Shown here piece after piece: positions 40,767 to 48,885 of a stretch of DNA of 64,000 nt. The stretch is from NCBI GenBank assembly GCA_022819745.1, contig JAJEGS010000037.1, positions 1 through 64,000 on the forward strand, written 5' to 3'. A program made the translations under genes and the position numbers. Within the stretch, counting starts at the first letter, position 1; each line of letters begins with the position of its first letter. Under the pieces are notes generated by a model. That model was not told the DNA's origin. It searched no databases and was given only the letters and a program-made list of their open reading frames with translations. Origin of the DNA: Candidatus Latescibacterota bacterium. Lineage in GTDB: Bacteria > Latescibacterota > UBA2968 > UBA8231.

Positions 40767-41972
40767 TCAGACCAGTTGCGAGAGGAAGGTCTGCGCCGGG
40801 ACGATAAGGGGTTGGTGATGGGCAAAACAGTCGCGCTCAATGTATGGCAAGTCCAGGGCCACTTGCAAAGCGTGCGGTGCCCCCGTCTGGCGTTGAAATA
40901 AATGCAGGGCCGGGGACAGGGAGGCACTGTCGGAGCGCTTGACTTCGACTAGAAACCAAGGCCGTCCATCGCGGACGACGACAAAATCCACTTCGCGTTG
41001 TTGCTTGTCGCGCAGAAAGAACAGACCGAAATCCCCCTCGCCGCGATCGCTCCACAGATGCACGGCTTTGAGGAGGGCGCTGGCCACTAAATTCTCGGCG
41101 CGGGCACCATCGTCGGGTGCCTGCGACCAGTCCCACAAATAGTACTTAGGCTCTTTGCGCAGGGAGCGGGCCACATTGACGTGCCAAGGCCGAATCGCAT
41201 AACAAAAGTAGAGGGATTCGAGAATCCCAATCCAGCGCCGCACGCTATCTACTGAGGCGCTGATGGCGCGGGCTAAGCTGGCATAACTAGTCAGTTGACC
41301 GCACTGTTGTCGAATCAATTCGGCCAGCGTCTCTACCTGCCCTAGCTCGCGCACCTGCGTCAGGCTTCGCAAGTCCTCTTTGAATAACTGCTGGCCACGC
41401 GTGCTGCTCCAGCGACGCCAGAAACGGGAATCGGCTCGGAGCAAGGGCTCGGGATAACCACCGAATTGGAGCAGGTCTGCAAAGGCCCCAGCACCGAGGG
41501 GGGCCGGAGGACGAACGAGTGCGATGGCCTCGGGGGCCAGCAACTCGGCCACGGACAGCGGGTGCATGCGATAGCCAAAATAGCGCCCCATCAAACTATC
41601 TCCGCCCGCCTTAAAGACATCGAGACGCGCACTGCCGGTGACGATGAAGCGAGCTTGGTCCCCGTACGTATCAAAAAGCCCTTTGAGCAATCCTTTCCAA
41701 CGCCCAAACTTATGCAGCTCGTCTAAAGTGCAGACCGGAAAATCTTCGCGCAGCCGATCTAGGCCCAGCGCTTCGGCAATAGCGGCTGGTCCGGCGAGGA
41801 TGCGCTGTCGGTCATCGCCGTTGTCCCAGTTGAGATAGACCGCCGCGCCGCTGTCGGCGGCCCCGCGACGGGCACTGGTCGTCTTGCCGACTTGGCGTGG
41901 CCCCATGAGGAAGAGCATCTGTCGGTTTTCGGCGAAATGCGTTTGGATCAGGTGTTCGTATAGGCGTCTCAT
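40767..41972 (-). CDS. AAA_14/DUF4143 ATPase
   Basis: A 401-residue protein: P-loop LFLMGPRQVGKTTSARR (about residue 25), Walker B-like FPVCTLDELHKFGRW, sensor ARFIVTGSARLDVF, then DUF4143 with QQREVDFVVVRDGRPWFLVEVKRS, which looks like a PD-(D/E)xK nuclease core (D...E-x-K). Such genes are common solitary accessory genes of unclear function, often mobile. A perfect 15-nt palindrome stands just upstream of the start. Confidence 0.86.
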   Translation of the reverse strand: MRRLYEHLIQTHFAENRQMLFLMGPRQVGKTTSARRGAADSGAAVYLNWDNGDDRQRILAGPAAIAEALGLDRLREDFPVCTLDELHKFGRWKGLLKGLFDTYGDQARFIVTGSARLDVFKAGGDSLMGRYFGYRMHPLSVAELLAPEAIALVRPPAPLGAGAFADLLQFGGYPEPLLRADSRFWRRWSSTRGQQLFKEDLRSLTQVRELGQVETLAELIRQQCGQLTSYASLARAISASVDSVRRWIGILESLYFCYAIRPWHVNVARSLRKEPKYYLWDWSQAPDDGARAENLVASALLKAVHLWSDRGEGDFGLFFLRDKQQREVDFVVVRDGRPWFLVEVKRSDSASLSPALHLFQRQTGAPHALQVALDLPYIERDCFAHHQPLIVPAQTFLSQLV

Positions 41973-41989
41973 GCGCTGACTAAACGGGG

Positions 41990-42029
41990 TATATATCGTA
42001 AAATGGACATGACTATTTTACGATATATA
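41990..42029. promoter_or_regulatory. Perfect inverted repeat, likely operator of the DUF4143 gene
   Basis: Arms TATATATCGTAAAAT and ATTTTACGATATATA are exact complements with a 10-nt spacer, 18 nt before the ATPase start. The AT-rich arms would overlap a promoter, which fits a repressor site. Confidence 0.75.
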
Positions 42030-42105
42030 TATCATTTGGTCAAACAACGTACAAGCGACACTCCCGCCACGACTTTCGTTGGCCGTTGGCCGCTGGTAAG
42101 CTCTC

Positions 42106-42183
42106 TCAAGACGGTGCTCGCGCCAGCCCATCAAAGACCGTGTACTGACTGCTCAACACGTGCTCAAAAGATAGGTCGCTCAT
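42106..42183 (-). pseudogene. 5' remnant of a second propeller/sigma-54 activator gene
   Basis: Starting at ATG 42183 the frame encodes 25 residues, MSDLSFEHVLSSQYTVFDGL then ARAPS and a stop. Residues 1-20 align with the activator's start (MNDFSFDHIATEHYTVFDGL). The rest of the gene is missing. Confidence 0.75.
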
Positions 42184-42208
42184 ACTCATTCTTTCGACGA
42201 TTGTTAGG

Positions 42209-42238
42209 GGTAGGGGCGACCGGCCAGTCGCCCCTACC
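42209..42238. repeat. Inverted repeat in the upstream region of the activator remnant
   Basis: GGTAGGGGCGAC and GTCGCCCCTACC are exact complements around CGGCCA. It occupies the position that the 40113-40130 palindrome holds before the intact activator. GTAGGGGCGAC...GTCGCCCCTAC hairpins of this kind are dispersed repeats in some genomes. Confidence 0.65.
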
Positions 42239-42271
42239 TCAGGTCTAAGATACAACCGCCACAGCCCTAAA

Positions 42272-42312
42272 GCTAAATCCTACGCAGCTTTCCAAGCACG
42301 CACTCTTTGCCT
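42272..42312. repeat. 26-nt direct repeat, right copy, with AbiEi 3' relic
   Basis: 42272-42297 equals 40185-40210. On the minus strand 42280-42312 reads RQRVRAWKAA and a stop, the same tail as the truncated AbiEi-like gene. This shows that the junction activator-start/AbiEi-end exists twice. Confidence 0.75.
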
Positions 42313-42343
42313 ATCCTTCTCAAGCAAACTTTAACAGGTAAAC

Positions 42344-43132
42344 ATGCTGACGACCGACGAAATGCGCTTCTTCAAGCGCAACGGCTACCTCATCAAGCGC
42401 GGCGTACTCGACCCTGCACTCATGGAACGCGCCCGCGCCCGACTGTGGGACGGCGCACCCCCGAGCCGCCGTCGCGACGATCCCGACACTTGGGTCGGCC
42501 CGTTTCGCGCAGACGAGGAAAACCCCGACGGCGCCAACCACCGCCGCGGCTTTCGCTGGAACTTCCGCGAGCCGGGCGACGAGGAGTGGATGGTGCGCCT
42601 GCTGGCCACCGACTCCAAGGTATGGGCCATGGCCGAACAAATGCTCGGCAAGGGCCAACTCGTCCAACCCGAGCGCATTCGCGGCATCTACTGCACCCTG
42701 CCCTATGGCGATCACCCGCCCCAAGCCCTAGGCTGCCACACCGACGGCCATCCCTTCCACCTCGGCGTGGTCGGCTATATCGACGACGTGCCGCCCAACG
42801 GCGGCAGCTTCATGGTCTGGCCCGAAAGCCATCGCGCCTTTTACCCGACCTTCACCTCGCAGTACCTCCGCGACCAAGACGAAGCCGCGTACGAAAAAGT
42901 GCGCACCGCATTCAACCAGCGCACGCCCGTCGATACCCACGGCCAAGCCGGCGACATCGTCTTCTGGCATCACCGCCTCGGCCACATGGCCAGCCCGAAC
43001 ACCTCGCGCCAACTGCGCCAAGCCGTGCTCTACGATTTTCTCAAAAAGGACATCGAACAAACCCAACAGGAGCCACCGCAAAAGGACATGTGGCGCGACT
43101 GGTCGGACGAGATGCGCGCCATCGCCCTATAA
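42344..43132 (+). CDS. Phytanoyl-CoA dioxygenase (PhyH) family protein
   Basis: A 262-residue Fe(II)/2-oxoglutarate oxygenase. Iron ligands are in GCHTDGHPFHLG (H-x-D, about residue 129) and the distal His in WHHRLGHMASPN; the conserved Arg for 2-oxoglutarate is probably in SRQLRQAVLYDF. The substrate is unknown; uncultured marine lineages encode large families of these enzymes for small-molecule hydroxylation. AACATG follows an A-rich leader without a strong ribosome site. It sits right next to the activator/AbiEi remnants. Confidence 0.9.
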   Translation: MLTTDEMRFFKRNGYLIKRGVLDPALMERARARLWDGAPPSRRRDDPDTWVGPFRADEENPDGANHRRGFRWNFREPGDEEWMVRLLATDSKVWAMAEQMLGKGQLVQPERIRGIYCTLPYGDHPPQALGCHTDGHPFHLGVVGYIDDVPPNGGSFMVWPESHRAFYPTFTSQYLRDQDEAAYEKVRTAFNQRTPVDTHGQAGDIVFWHHRLGHMASPNTSRQLRQAVLYDFLKKDIEQTQQEPPQKDMWRDWSDEMRAIAL

Positions 43133-43177
43133 GTGCGCCCCAATCCTCCTACCTCTGCGTTCATCTGCGGATTTTAG

Positions 43178-44065
43178 TCACCCAGCAAACGCATCCGAGG
43201 GCACGCCGCGCACGCCCGGATCGACCCGCACTAGCGAACCGGCCAAAGGCTGAGCCTGCCGCGCCTCAGCGTCCAAACCCCGGCTTGCCGAAGTGATGTA
43301 AAGCTGGTCCAGCTCCGCGCCGCCAAAGGCACACGAGGTCACATTGGACATGGGCAGTTCCAAGTGGCGCAGCAACTCCCCAGAGCAGGGGTCGTAACAC
43401 AAGACGCACCACCCCCCGAACACGGCGATCCACAAGGCGTCTTCTTCGTCGATGGCCATGCCGTCTAACACCCCAGGCCCTCCGTACTCCACCACCACGC
43501 GCTCGTTGCTAATGTCCCCACTGTCGCGGCAGTAGTCGTACGCGCGCACATTGTTCAAGCCCGAATCAATGAAATACATGGTCTGCTGATCGGCACTCCA
43601 GACGATGCCATTGGACACGCTGACCGGCGCGACCTTCCGGCTCACCGAGTGATCCACATCGAGACAGTAGAGCGCACCTTGGTCCCGGGCACCCCCAAAA
43701 TCCATCGTCCCCGCCCACAGCCGCCCAGCCGGGTCGCACTTGCCGTCGTTGAAGCGGTTGCCCGGGAGGTCGCACTCTGGATCTTCGCCGAGCGGCACCA
43801 TGCGCTCCGTCCGCAAGTCGATGTGGGCAAAGCCATTGTGCAGCGCCACGACGAGGCCGCCGCTTTGCCGCTTGACCACCGTGCCCACGGCTTGGCACGT
43901 GGGGATGGTGCGGTTGATGCCGCTCACCGGATCGTACACATAGACCTCGTGGCCGAGGATATCGACCCAGTACAACAACTCGTCGTCCGCATCCCAAACG
44001 GCCCCTTCGCCGATGAGCGCGTCCTTTTCCACGACTAGTTCGGGTACTATCTTTTCCTTGTTCAT
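43178..44065 (-). CDS. SMP-30/gluconolactonase family protein
   Basis: A 295-residue six-bladed propeller lactonase. Metal ligands are visible: GEGAVWDADDELLYW (Glu), NRFNDGKCDPAGRLWAG (Asn), VSNGIVWSADQQTMYFID (Asn), and LDGMAIDEEDALWIAVFGG (Asp). It hydrolyses sugar lactones such as gluconolactone or a uronolactone. It converges with the PhyH gene and diverges from the amidohydrolase, so the latter two share a 78-nt promoter region. Confidence 0.9.
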   Translation of the reverse strand: MNKEKIVPELVVEKDALIGEGAVWDADDELLYWVDILGHEVYVYDPVSGINRTIPTCQAVGTVVKRQSGGLVVALHNGFAHIDLRTERMVPLGEDPECDLPGNRFNDGKCDPAGRLWAGTMDFGGARDQGALYCLDVDHSVSRKVAPVSVSNGIVWSADQQTMYFIDSGLNNVRAYDYCRDSGDISNERVVVEYGGPGVLDGMAIDEEDALWIAVFGGWCVLCYDPCSGELLRHLELPMSNVTSCAFGGAELDQLYITSASRGLDAEARQAQPLAGSLVRVDPGVRGVPSDAFAG

Positions 44066-44143
44066 CTCGGATTTCCTCCTTTTGGGGCAACACTAGGTTG
44101 CCTGCCATTTTCTGTCAAACGCGCCGCTTGGGAGCACAACGCC

Positions 44144-45139
44144 ATGACTGCTTTCACCTATCAAGACTTCGACCGCCAACTCTGGGAACGAGAACTCGAA
44201 GACTTCGTCCCCGCCACGGTTTACGACATGCACACGCACATGTGGTCTGAGGCCCACCGAGGCTCCTTGACGGGCGCGCCTACCGGCCTGCGCGAGGAGA
44301 TCGACTATCAGGACCACCTCGACTGGGCGGCCAAACTCTACCCGGGCCGCGCCTTCCACATGCTGGTCTTGGGCACTCCAATGCCGGGCATGGACGCCGC
44401 CGGACACAACGCCTGGATGGCGGCCCAACTTGCCGCCGACCCCGAATCCGCGATCAACATGATGGTCACCCCGGACATGACGCCTGAATACGTAGCCGCC
44501 CAAGTCGATGAGTACGGCTTCCTCGGCCTCAAACCCTACCGCACCTTTGCCCCAGACCCGGTCGGCGCTCGCATCTGCGACTTCCTCCCGGAATCCTTCA
44601 TCGAAGTCGCCCATCACAAGAAGCTGGCCATCACCATGCACCTCGCCAAACCCACCGGCCCAGCCGACCCAGACAACCAGCGCGACTTAGCGCGCTACAC
44701 CCGCGAATACCCCAACGCGCAGTGGATTTTGGCCCACTGCGCCCGCTCGTTCAATTCCTTTATGATGGAAGAAGCCGTCCACTTCCTGTGCGACCTGCCC
44801 AATATATGGTACGACACCTCGGCAGTGAACGACTTATATGCGCACTACCTGCTGATGAAACACGAAGACCGCAAGAGAGTGATGTTCGGGTCGGACAACG
44901 TGGTCGCCGGCTGTGCGCGCGGCAAGTACATCACCTATGGCCGCGCCTGGCTGTTTTATCCTGGCGACGAGGCCGGTACGCCGCACTGCGATTCGCGGGC
45001 CACGCTCGTCATCTACGAGCAACTGCGCCAAGAGCGGCAAGTGGCCGAGATGCTGCAACTAACGCCCGCGGAAATCGAAGATCACTTTGCCGGGAATGCC
45101 CAGCGGTTTTTGGCGATGATGCGCGGTGGGGTTCAGTAA
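44144..45139 (+). CDS. Amidohydrolase-2 family protein
   Basis: A 331-residue TIM-barrel metal hydrolase or decarboxylase. Motifs: YDMHTHMWS (HxH), KLAITMHLAKP, WILAHCARSFN, and MFGSDNVVAG with the catalytic Asp. Family members hydrolyse lactones or C-N bonds or decarboxylate aromatics; with the lactonase next door, a role in sugar-lactone or uronate catabolism is plausible. Its last 63 nt are duplicated at 48715-48777. Confidence 0.88.
   Translation: MTAFTYQDFDRQLWERELEDFVPATVYDMHTHMWSEAHRGSLTGAPTGLREEIDYQDHLDWAAKLYPGRAFHMLVLGTPMPGMDAAGHNAWMAAQLAADPESAINMMVTPDMTPEYVAAQVDEYGFLGLKPYRTFAPDPVGARICDFLPESFIEVAHHKKLAITMHLAKPTGPADPDNQRDLARYTREYPNAQWILAHCARSFNSFMMEEAVHFLCDLPNIWYDTSAVNDLYAHYLLMKHEDRKRVMFGSDNVVAGCARGKYITYGRAWLFYPGDEAGTPHCDSRATLVIYEQLRQERQVAEMLQLTPAEIEDHFAGNAQRFLAMMRGGVQ
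45064..45126. repeat. 63-nt direct repeat, left copy
   Basis: The 3' end of the amidohydrolase gene. The right copy (48715-48777) differs at three positions. The 3.6 kb between the copies holds a restriction-modification-like island. Confidence 0.9.
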
Positions 45140-45142
45140 AGA

Positions 45143-45757
45143 ATGAACTGGTTCGACAATAGACCCATAGACCAGATTGCCGAGGAGGATATCTCGGCAT
45201 TCGTAACAAACCGTACTCCAGAAGATCAGTGGCTCGATTTTAAGGGACAACCATGGGCACAAAGTACGCTAGGAACGTTTGAGCTCCTCCACGACGTCTC
45301 AGCTCTTGCGAATGCAGAGGGAGGGTATCTCTTCGTTGGCATCACGACCAAAAAGGAACAGGGCCGCGACATTGCAACTGGCTTTCGCGACGTCGAAGCG
45401 AGTACTAGAGAAGCACAGCGAATTCGGAGCCTATGTCAGCAATTCATTGATCCGCCCATCATTCGGTTGGATGTACAACCAAAGACACTCCAGCCAACTG
45501 CCGGTCAGACGGACCTAGTCGGAATTCACGTGCCGCCCAGTACGCGACGCCCGCATGCTTTCCGCTGGCGGGACGCCTCCATTTTTGTGTCTCGATACGG
45601 TACGGATGTCCGCTTCATGCCCGTCCAAGAGTTGGGACGTCAACTTTCGCGCATCTACTTTCCCGAGACTGAGACGAATAGGAGACTCGGCGAGTTGACT
45701 GAGGAGATCCAGATACTGCGCCGAGAAATCGAGCAACTCAAGGAGGCTTTCAGCTAG
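45143..45757 (+). CDS. AlbA_2/Schlafen-type DNA-binding domain protein
   Basis: A 204-residue protein. The AlbA_2 core is visible: EDQWLDFKGQPW, then LLHDVSALANAEGGYLFVGI, ending in IFVSRYGTDVRFM. A C-terminal coiled coil (ELTEEIQILRREIEQLKEAF) follows. It starts 3 nt after the amidohydrolase stop. It is more AT-rich than the surrounding metabolic genes. Such proteins often accompany defence genes; direct function unknown. Confidence 0.8.
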   Translation: MNWFDNRPIDQIAEEDISAFVTNRTPEDQWLDFKGQPWAQSTLGTFELLHDVSALANAEGGYLFVGITTKKEQGRDIATGFRDVEASTREAQRIRSLCQQFIDPPIIRLDVQPKTLQPTAGQTDLVGIHVPPSTRRPHAFRWRDASIFVSRYGTDVRFMPVQELGRQLSRIYFPETETNRRLGELTEEIQILRREIEQLKEAFS

Positions 45758-45855
45758 ACCACTTGGCGTTGCGGACATGGACCAGTTAATTAAGGTATAG
45801 CCGAGAAATTCCGGCGCATGAGAGACGAACCGCCCGCAGCAGAGGAGGCTGAGTA

Positions 45856-46686
45856 ATGGCAGGTCCGAAGTACAGGATTTTCATCGTGCCAGAACGTTTA
45901 GATAAGGCACTGATCGACACTAGGAGCCTAGCGGTCCAGGAGATACTGCTGAGTCCACCTAACCTTCGACCAGACTGCTTTGGTTTTCGCGGCCTCAGTA
46001 AAACTCGGTTGACCCCAGAAGGGATTGAAGGCGTCGGTATTACCGCCGAACAAGAACTAACCCTAATGAAAAACGGCTACCTAGAGCTAAGGTGTCCTCT
46101 CAGGAGTGCCCTCTTTCAGTGGTACAAGGAAGAAGCCGGGGTGCCTGATGTAAACTGGCTGTATCCATACGCTGTCCTAGAGATGCCTCTCAGTATCCTC
46201 AAAGTCGCCAAGGCACTGTACGAAATTGCCAACATTCGCACGAACATTAGGCTAGGCCAAGAGTACCGAAACGTCGCTGGCTTTGCGCTTCCTTATGGTC
46301 ATCCTCGAAGTCCGTTCTTCGGTAGAAAATTGAAGGCATTCGAAGGTCAACATATAGTGAGTCGAGAAATCGTTCTCAACTCCGACTATGAGCCGAGGCG
46401 AGTAGCTCGTGTGTTGGTAGAAGAAGTATATACCCACTTTGGTTATAAAGAAAACGAAGTTCCCCAACTTGAAGATGCAGTGGATCGCGAATTACAAGAT
46501 GGTGGACGGCGATACTGGTATGATGTCTTAGGTCGTTCGGGATGGAGCGTAAATTATGTGAAGGAAGTAGATAAAAAAGAAAAAACCGTGCGATTCTACC
46601 AAGAAATTTACGACCAAAATGGGCAGTTGGTAGAAGTACATCAGAAGTATCCAGAAGATACCGGGCACCAACTCGTTGAAAAGTAG
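45856..46686 (+). CDS. Hypothetical island protein
   Basis: A 276-residue soluble protein of the island, AT-richer than neighbours. No family is recognised; the only sequence points are a segment IRTNIRLGQEYRNVAGFALP and a helical acidic tail. There is no signal peptide. It lies 5 nt upstream of the putative endonuclease and therefore probably belongs to the same transcript and defence function. Confidence 0.68.
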   Translation: MAGPKYRIFIVPERLDKALIDTRSLAVQEILLSPPNLRPDCFGFRGLSKTRLTPEGIEGVGITAEQELTLMKNGYLELRCPLRSALFQWYKEEAGVPDVNWLYPYAVLEMPLSILKVAKALYEIANIRTNIRLGQEYRNVAGFALPYGHPRSPFFGRKLKAFEGQHIVSREIVLNSDYEPRRVARVLVEEVYTHFGYKENEVPQLEDAVDRELQDGGRRYWYDVLGRSGWSVNYVKEVDKKEKTVRFYQEIYDQNGQLVEVHQKYPEDTGHQLVEK

Positions 46687-46691
46687 AAGTC

Positions 46692-47426
46692 ATGGAACTC
46701 ATCACATCTGAAGTGCTTACAGATAGAATAAGGACATATCTACAACACCAAGTGTCCCTCGAAGAGCTAGTAGAATGGGCTGAGAATGCAATGATGGATG
46801 GTATATTTGAGGAAACGGAGAACTATGCGCTTCGCGATATTACGGGTCGCTTGGGCGTTGCAGACGTAAAGGCGTTCCGTTTGAGCGAGGATGATTTCGA
46901 GCAGTTTCTTTCTCAGTTGGATCATACAGGACGGAAGGAGAACGGGAACGTGGCTACTGCCAATGGTTTGTTAAAATGGGATATTCTTCAGATAGCGGAA
47001 GCACTGAAAATTCCTCAAGACGATGTGCGTGCTTACTTCACCGATGGACGCCGAGTATCCTTTCTGCTAGAACGACGCATAGCCTACGAGATACTCAATG
47101 GATCACTAGCCAGTAGCGAAGGGGCAGGCTATGATGTACTGGATTCCGATGGCCACAAATGGGAAGTCCGCAGCGTGTCCAGAAGTGGTATCTATTTTTG
47201 TCCCAGCTATATGGTTGGATCCGGAAGGCATTTTGAAGAGGATGGTTTTCTACAGAAATTAGACGAGATCGCTGGCTATATTGTCTCTGACATCGATTGT
47301 TTTCCCTCCGTACCGTACTGGCAAATTCCGGCGGACACGGTACGAGCTTGGTGGAGTCAGGGCCAACTTGGAAAATCGTCGAAGATAAGCCGTGCCAAGG
47401 CACTCTCCTTACTCAGGAGCCTCTAG
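46692..47426 (+). CDS. Putative restriction endonuclease of the island
   Basis: A 244-residue protein. The N-terminal ~70 residues (VSLEELVEWAENAMMDGIFE and VADVKAFRLSEDDFEQFLSQ) are a small helical domain. The C-terminal part, YDVLDSDGHKWEVRSVSRSG, looks like the D...E-x-R/K of a PD-(D/E)xK nuclease, with the last position Arg. The methyltransferase start overlaps its stop (TAGTG). The nuclease assignment rests mainly on that context. Confidence 0.5.
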   Translation: MELITSEVLTDRIRTYLQHQVSLEELVEWAENAMMDGIFEETENYALRDITGRLGVADVKAFRLSEDDFEQFLSQLDHTGRKENGNVATANGLLKWDILQIAEALKIPQDDVRAYFTDGRRVSFLLERRIAYEILNGSLASSEGAGYDVLDSDGHKWEVRSVSRSGIYFCPSYMVGSGRHFEEDGFLQKLDEIAGYIVSDIDCFPSVPYWQIPADTVRAWWSQGQLGKSSKISRAKALSLLRSL

Positions 47427-48691
47427 TGACTACTCCCCAACTAGACTTATTCACCCATGAGATGCCTCCACAACGGCCCCTAAACGCCAGCGAATTCGCC
47501 GCCGAAATCCAAGCCTTTGCGGATTTTGGCAAAGAGACGAACATCCTCGACTTTCCCGATCCGGCCGTTTCCATTCCGGTGTATGTCAACGAGTTCTGGA
47601 CCGCCAAGCAGCGCGCCGCTCACTCGCTCCACGAGGTCTCCTATCGCGCCTGTTTCAAGCCGCAATTGCCGAGGTTTTTCATTAGCCGCCTGACGCAACC
47701 CGGCGACGCGGTGTACGACCCGTTCATGGGGCGCGGCACCACCGTCCTCGAAGCGGCGCTGTTAGGCCGCCGCCCCATCGGCTGCGACATAAATCCCCTC
47801 AGCGAGCGCCTAGTCCGCCCTCGCCTAGATCCACCCACATGGAACGAAGTAGAAACGCGCTTGACGGCGCTGGATCTCGACAAATCGAGCGAGGTCTGGG
47901 ACGATCTCCTCGTCTTTTATCACCCCAATACGCTTCGCCAAATCGTCAACCTGCGCTCCTACCTCCTCACACGCCGCCAAGAAGGGCCACTCGACCGCGT
48001 TGATGCGTGGATTCAGATGGTGGCGACCAACCGCCTGACCGGGCACTCGCCGGGATTTTTCTCCGTATATACGCTGCCGCCTAATCAGGCGGTGTCCATT
48101 GAGTCGCAAAAACGCATCAACCAAAAACGCGCTCAAGTACCGCCCGAACGCGACATAAAGGCCATCATCCTCCGCAAGACGAAATCTTTACTGAGCAAGC
48201 TGCAAGCACGCGATCTAAAAACGCTGACGGCGAATACCCCCCTGCTCGTAACCGGCTCGTCTGACAATACCTCTGCCATCGCCAGTGAATCCATCCAACT
48301 CGCCGTTACCTCGCCGCCCTTTTTGGACATCGTCAACTACCAAGCAGACAACTGGCTGCGCTGCTGGTTTAACGGCATCGACGCCAAGGCGGTGGCTATA
48401 TGGCAATTGAAAAAACCAGCGGACTGGCAAGCCGCGATGACCTGCACCTTCCGAGAGCTGCACCGAGTCCTCGCCAGCGGGGGCTTTGTTGCCTTTGAGG
48501 TAGGCGAGGTCCGCAATGGCAAAATCCTGCTGGAAACCCTCGTCGTACCCGCGGCCACGGAGGCTGGCCTCAAGCCGCTGATGGTCTTGGTCAACGATCA
48601 GATGTTCACCAAGACCGCAAACTGCTGGGGCGTGGACAACCGCACAAAAGGCACTAACACCAATCGGATCGTCCTGATCGGCAAGCCGTAG
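47426..48691 (+). CDS. DNA (adenine-N6 or cytosine-N4) methyltransferase
   Basis: A 421-residue methyltransferase. Motif I VYDPFMGRGTTVLEAALLG (SAM binding, about residue 100) precedes motif IV VTSPPFLDIVNYQ (about residue 293, SPPF type), the beta-class order. AGGAG lies 6 nt before the GTG that overlaps the endonuclease stop. An open frame from 47297 is the shadow of that gene. It would protect a site cut by the neighbouring nuclease. Confidence 0.9.
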   Translation: MTTPQLDLFTHEMPPQRPLNASEFAAEIQAFADFGKETNILDFPDPAVSIPVYVNEFWTAKQRAAHSLHEVSYRACFKPQLPRFFISRLTQPGDAVYDPFMGRGTTVLEAALLGRRPIGCDINPLSERLVRPRLDPPTWNEVETRLTALDLDKSSEVWDDLLVFYHPNTLRQIVNLRSYLLTRRQEGPLDRVDAWIQMVATNRLTGHSPGFFSVYTLPPNQAVSIESQKRINQKRAQVPPERDIKAIILRKTKSLLSKLQARDLKTLTANTPLLVTGSSDNTSAIASESIQLAVTSPPFLDIVNYQADNWLRCWFNGIDAKAVAIWQLKKPADWQAAMTCTFRELHRVLASGGFVAFEVGEVRNGKILLETLVVPAATEAGLKPLMVLVNDQMFTKTANCWGVDNRTKGTNTNRIVLIGKP

Positions 48692-48714
48692 AGGGATTGC
48701 CCTAGTCCCCATCC

Positions 48715-48790
48715 GCCCGCGGAAATTGAAGATCACTTTGCCGGGAATGCCCAGCGGTTCTTGGCGATGATACGCGGACAGAGTGCCTAG
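48715..48790 (+). pseudogene. Second copy of the amidohydrolase 3' end (right repeat)
   Basis: 48716-48790 encodes PAEIEDHFAGNAQRFLAM then IRGQSA and a stop, the same tail as the amidohydrolase. It is the right-hand 63-nt repeat of the island (48715-48777). Confidence 0.88.
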
Positions 48791-48885
48791 TCCCGCACCC
48801 AGACAATTAAGCGCATTGACACTGTTCAATTGCCCCTCGTGCTTTAGTTCTGTAGTGAACAACCGTTCAGTCTTCGAGGGGAAAT

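Noticed and set aside
42003..42248. Plus-strand open frame between the DUF4143 gene and the PhyH gene
   Set aside because: It crosses the operator palindrome and the activator relic and has no protein-like sequence.
45127..48714. Insertion sequence or integrase explaining the R-M-like island
   Set aside because: No transposase, integrase or terminal inverted repeats are present; only the 63-nt direct repeats remain.
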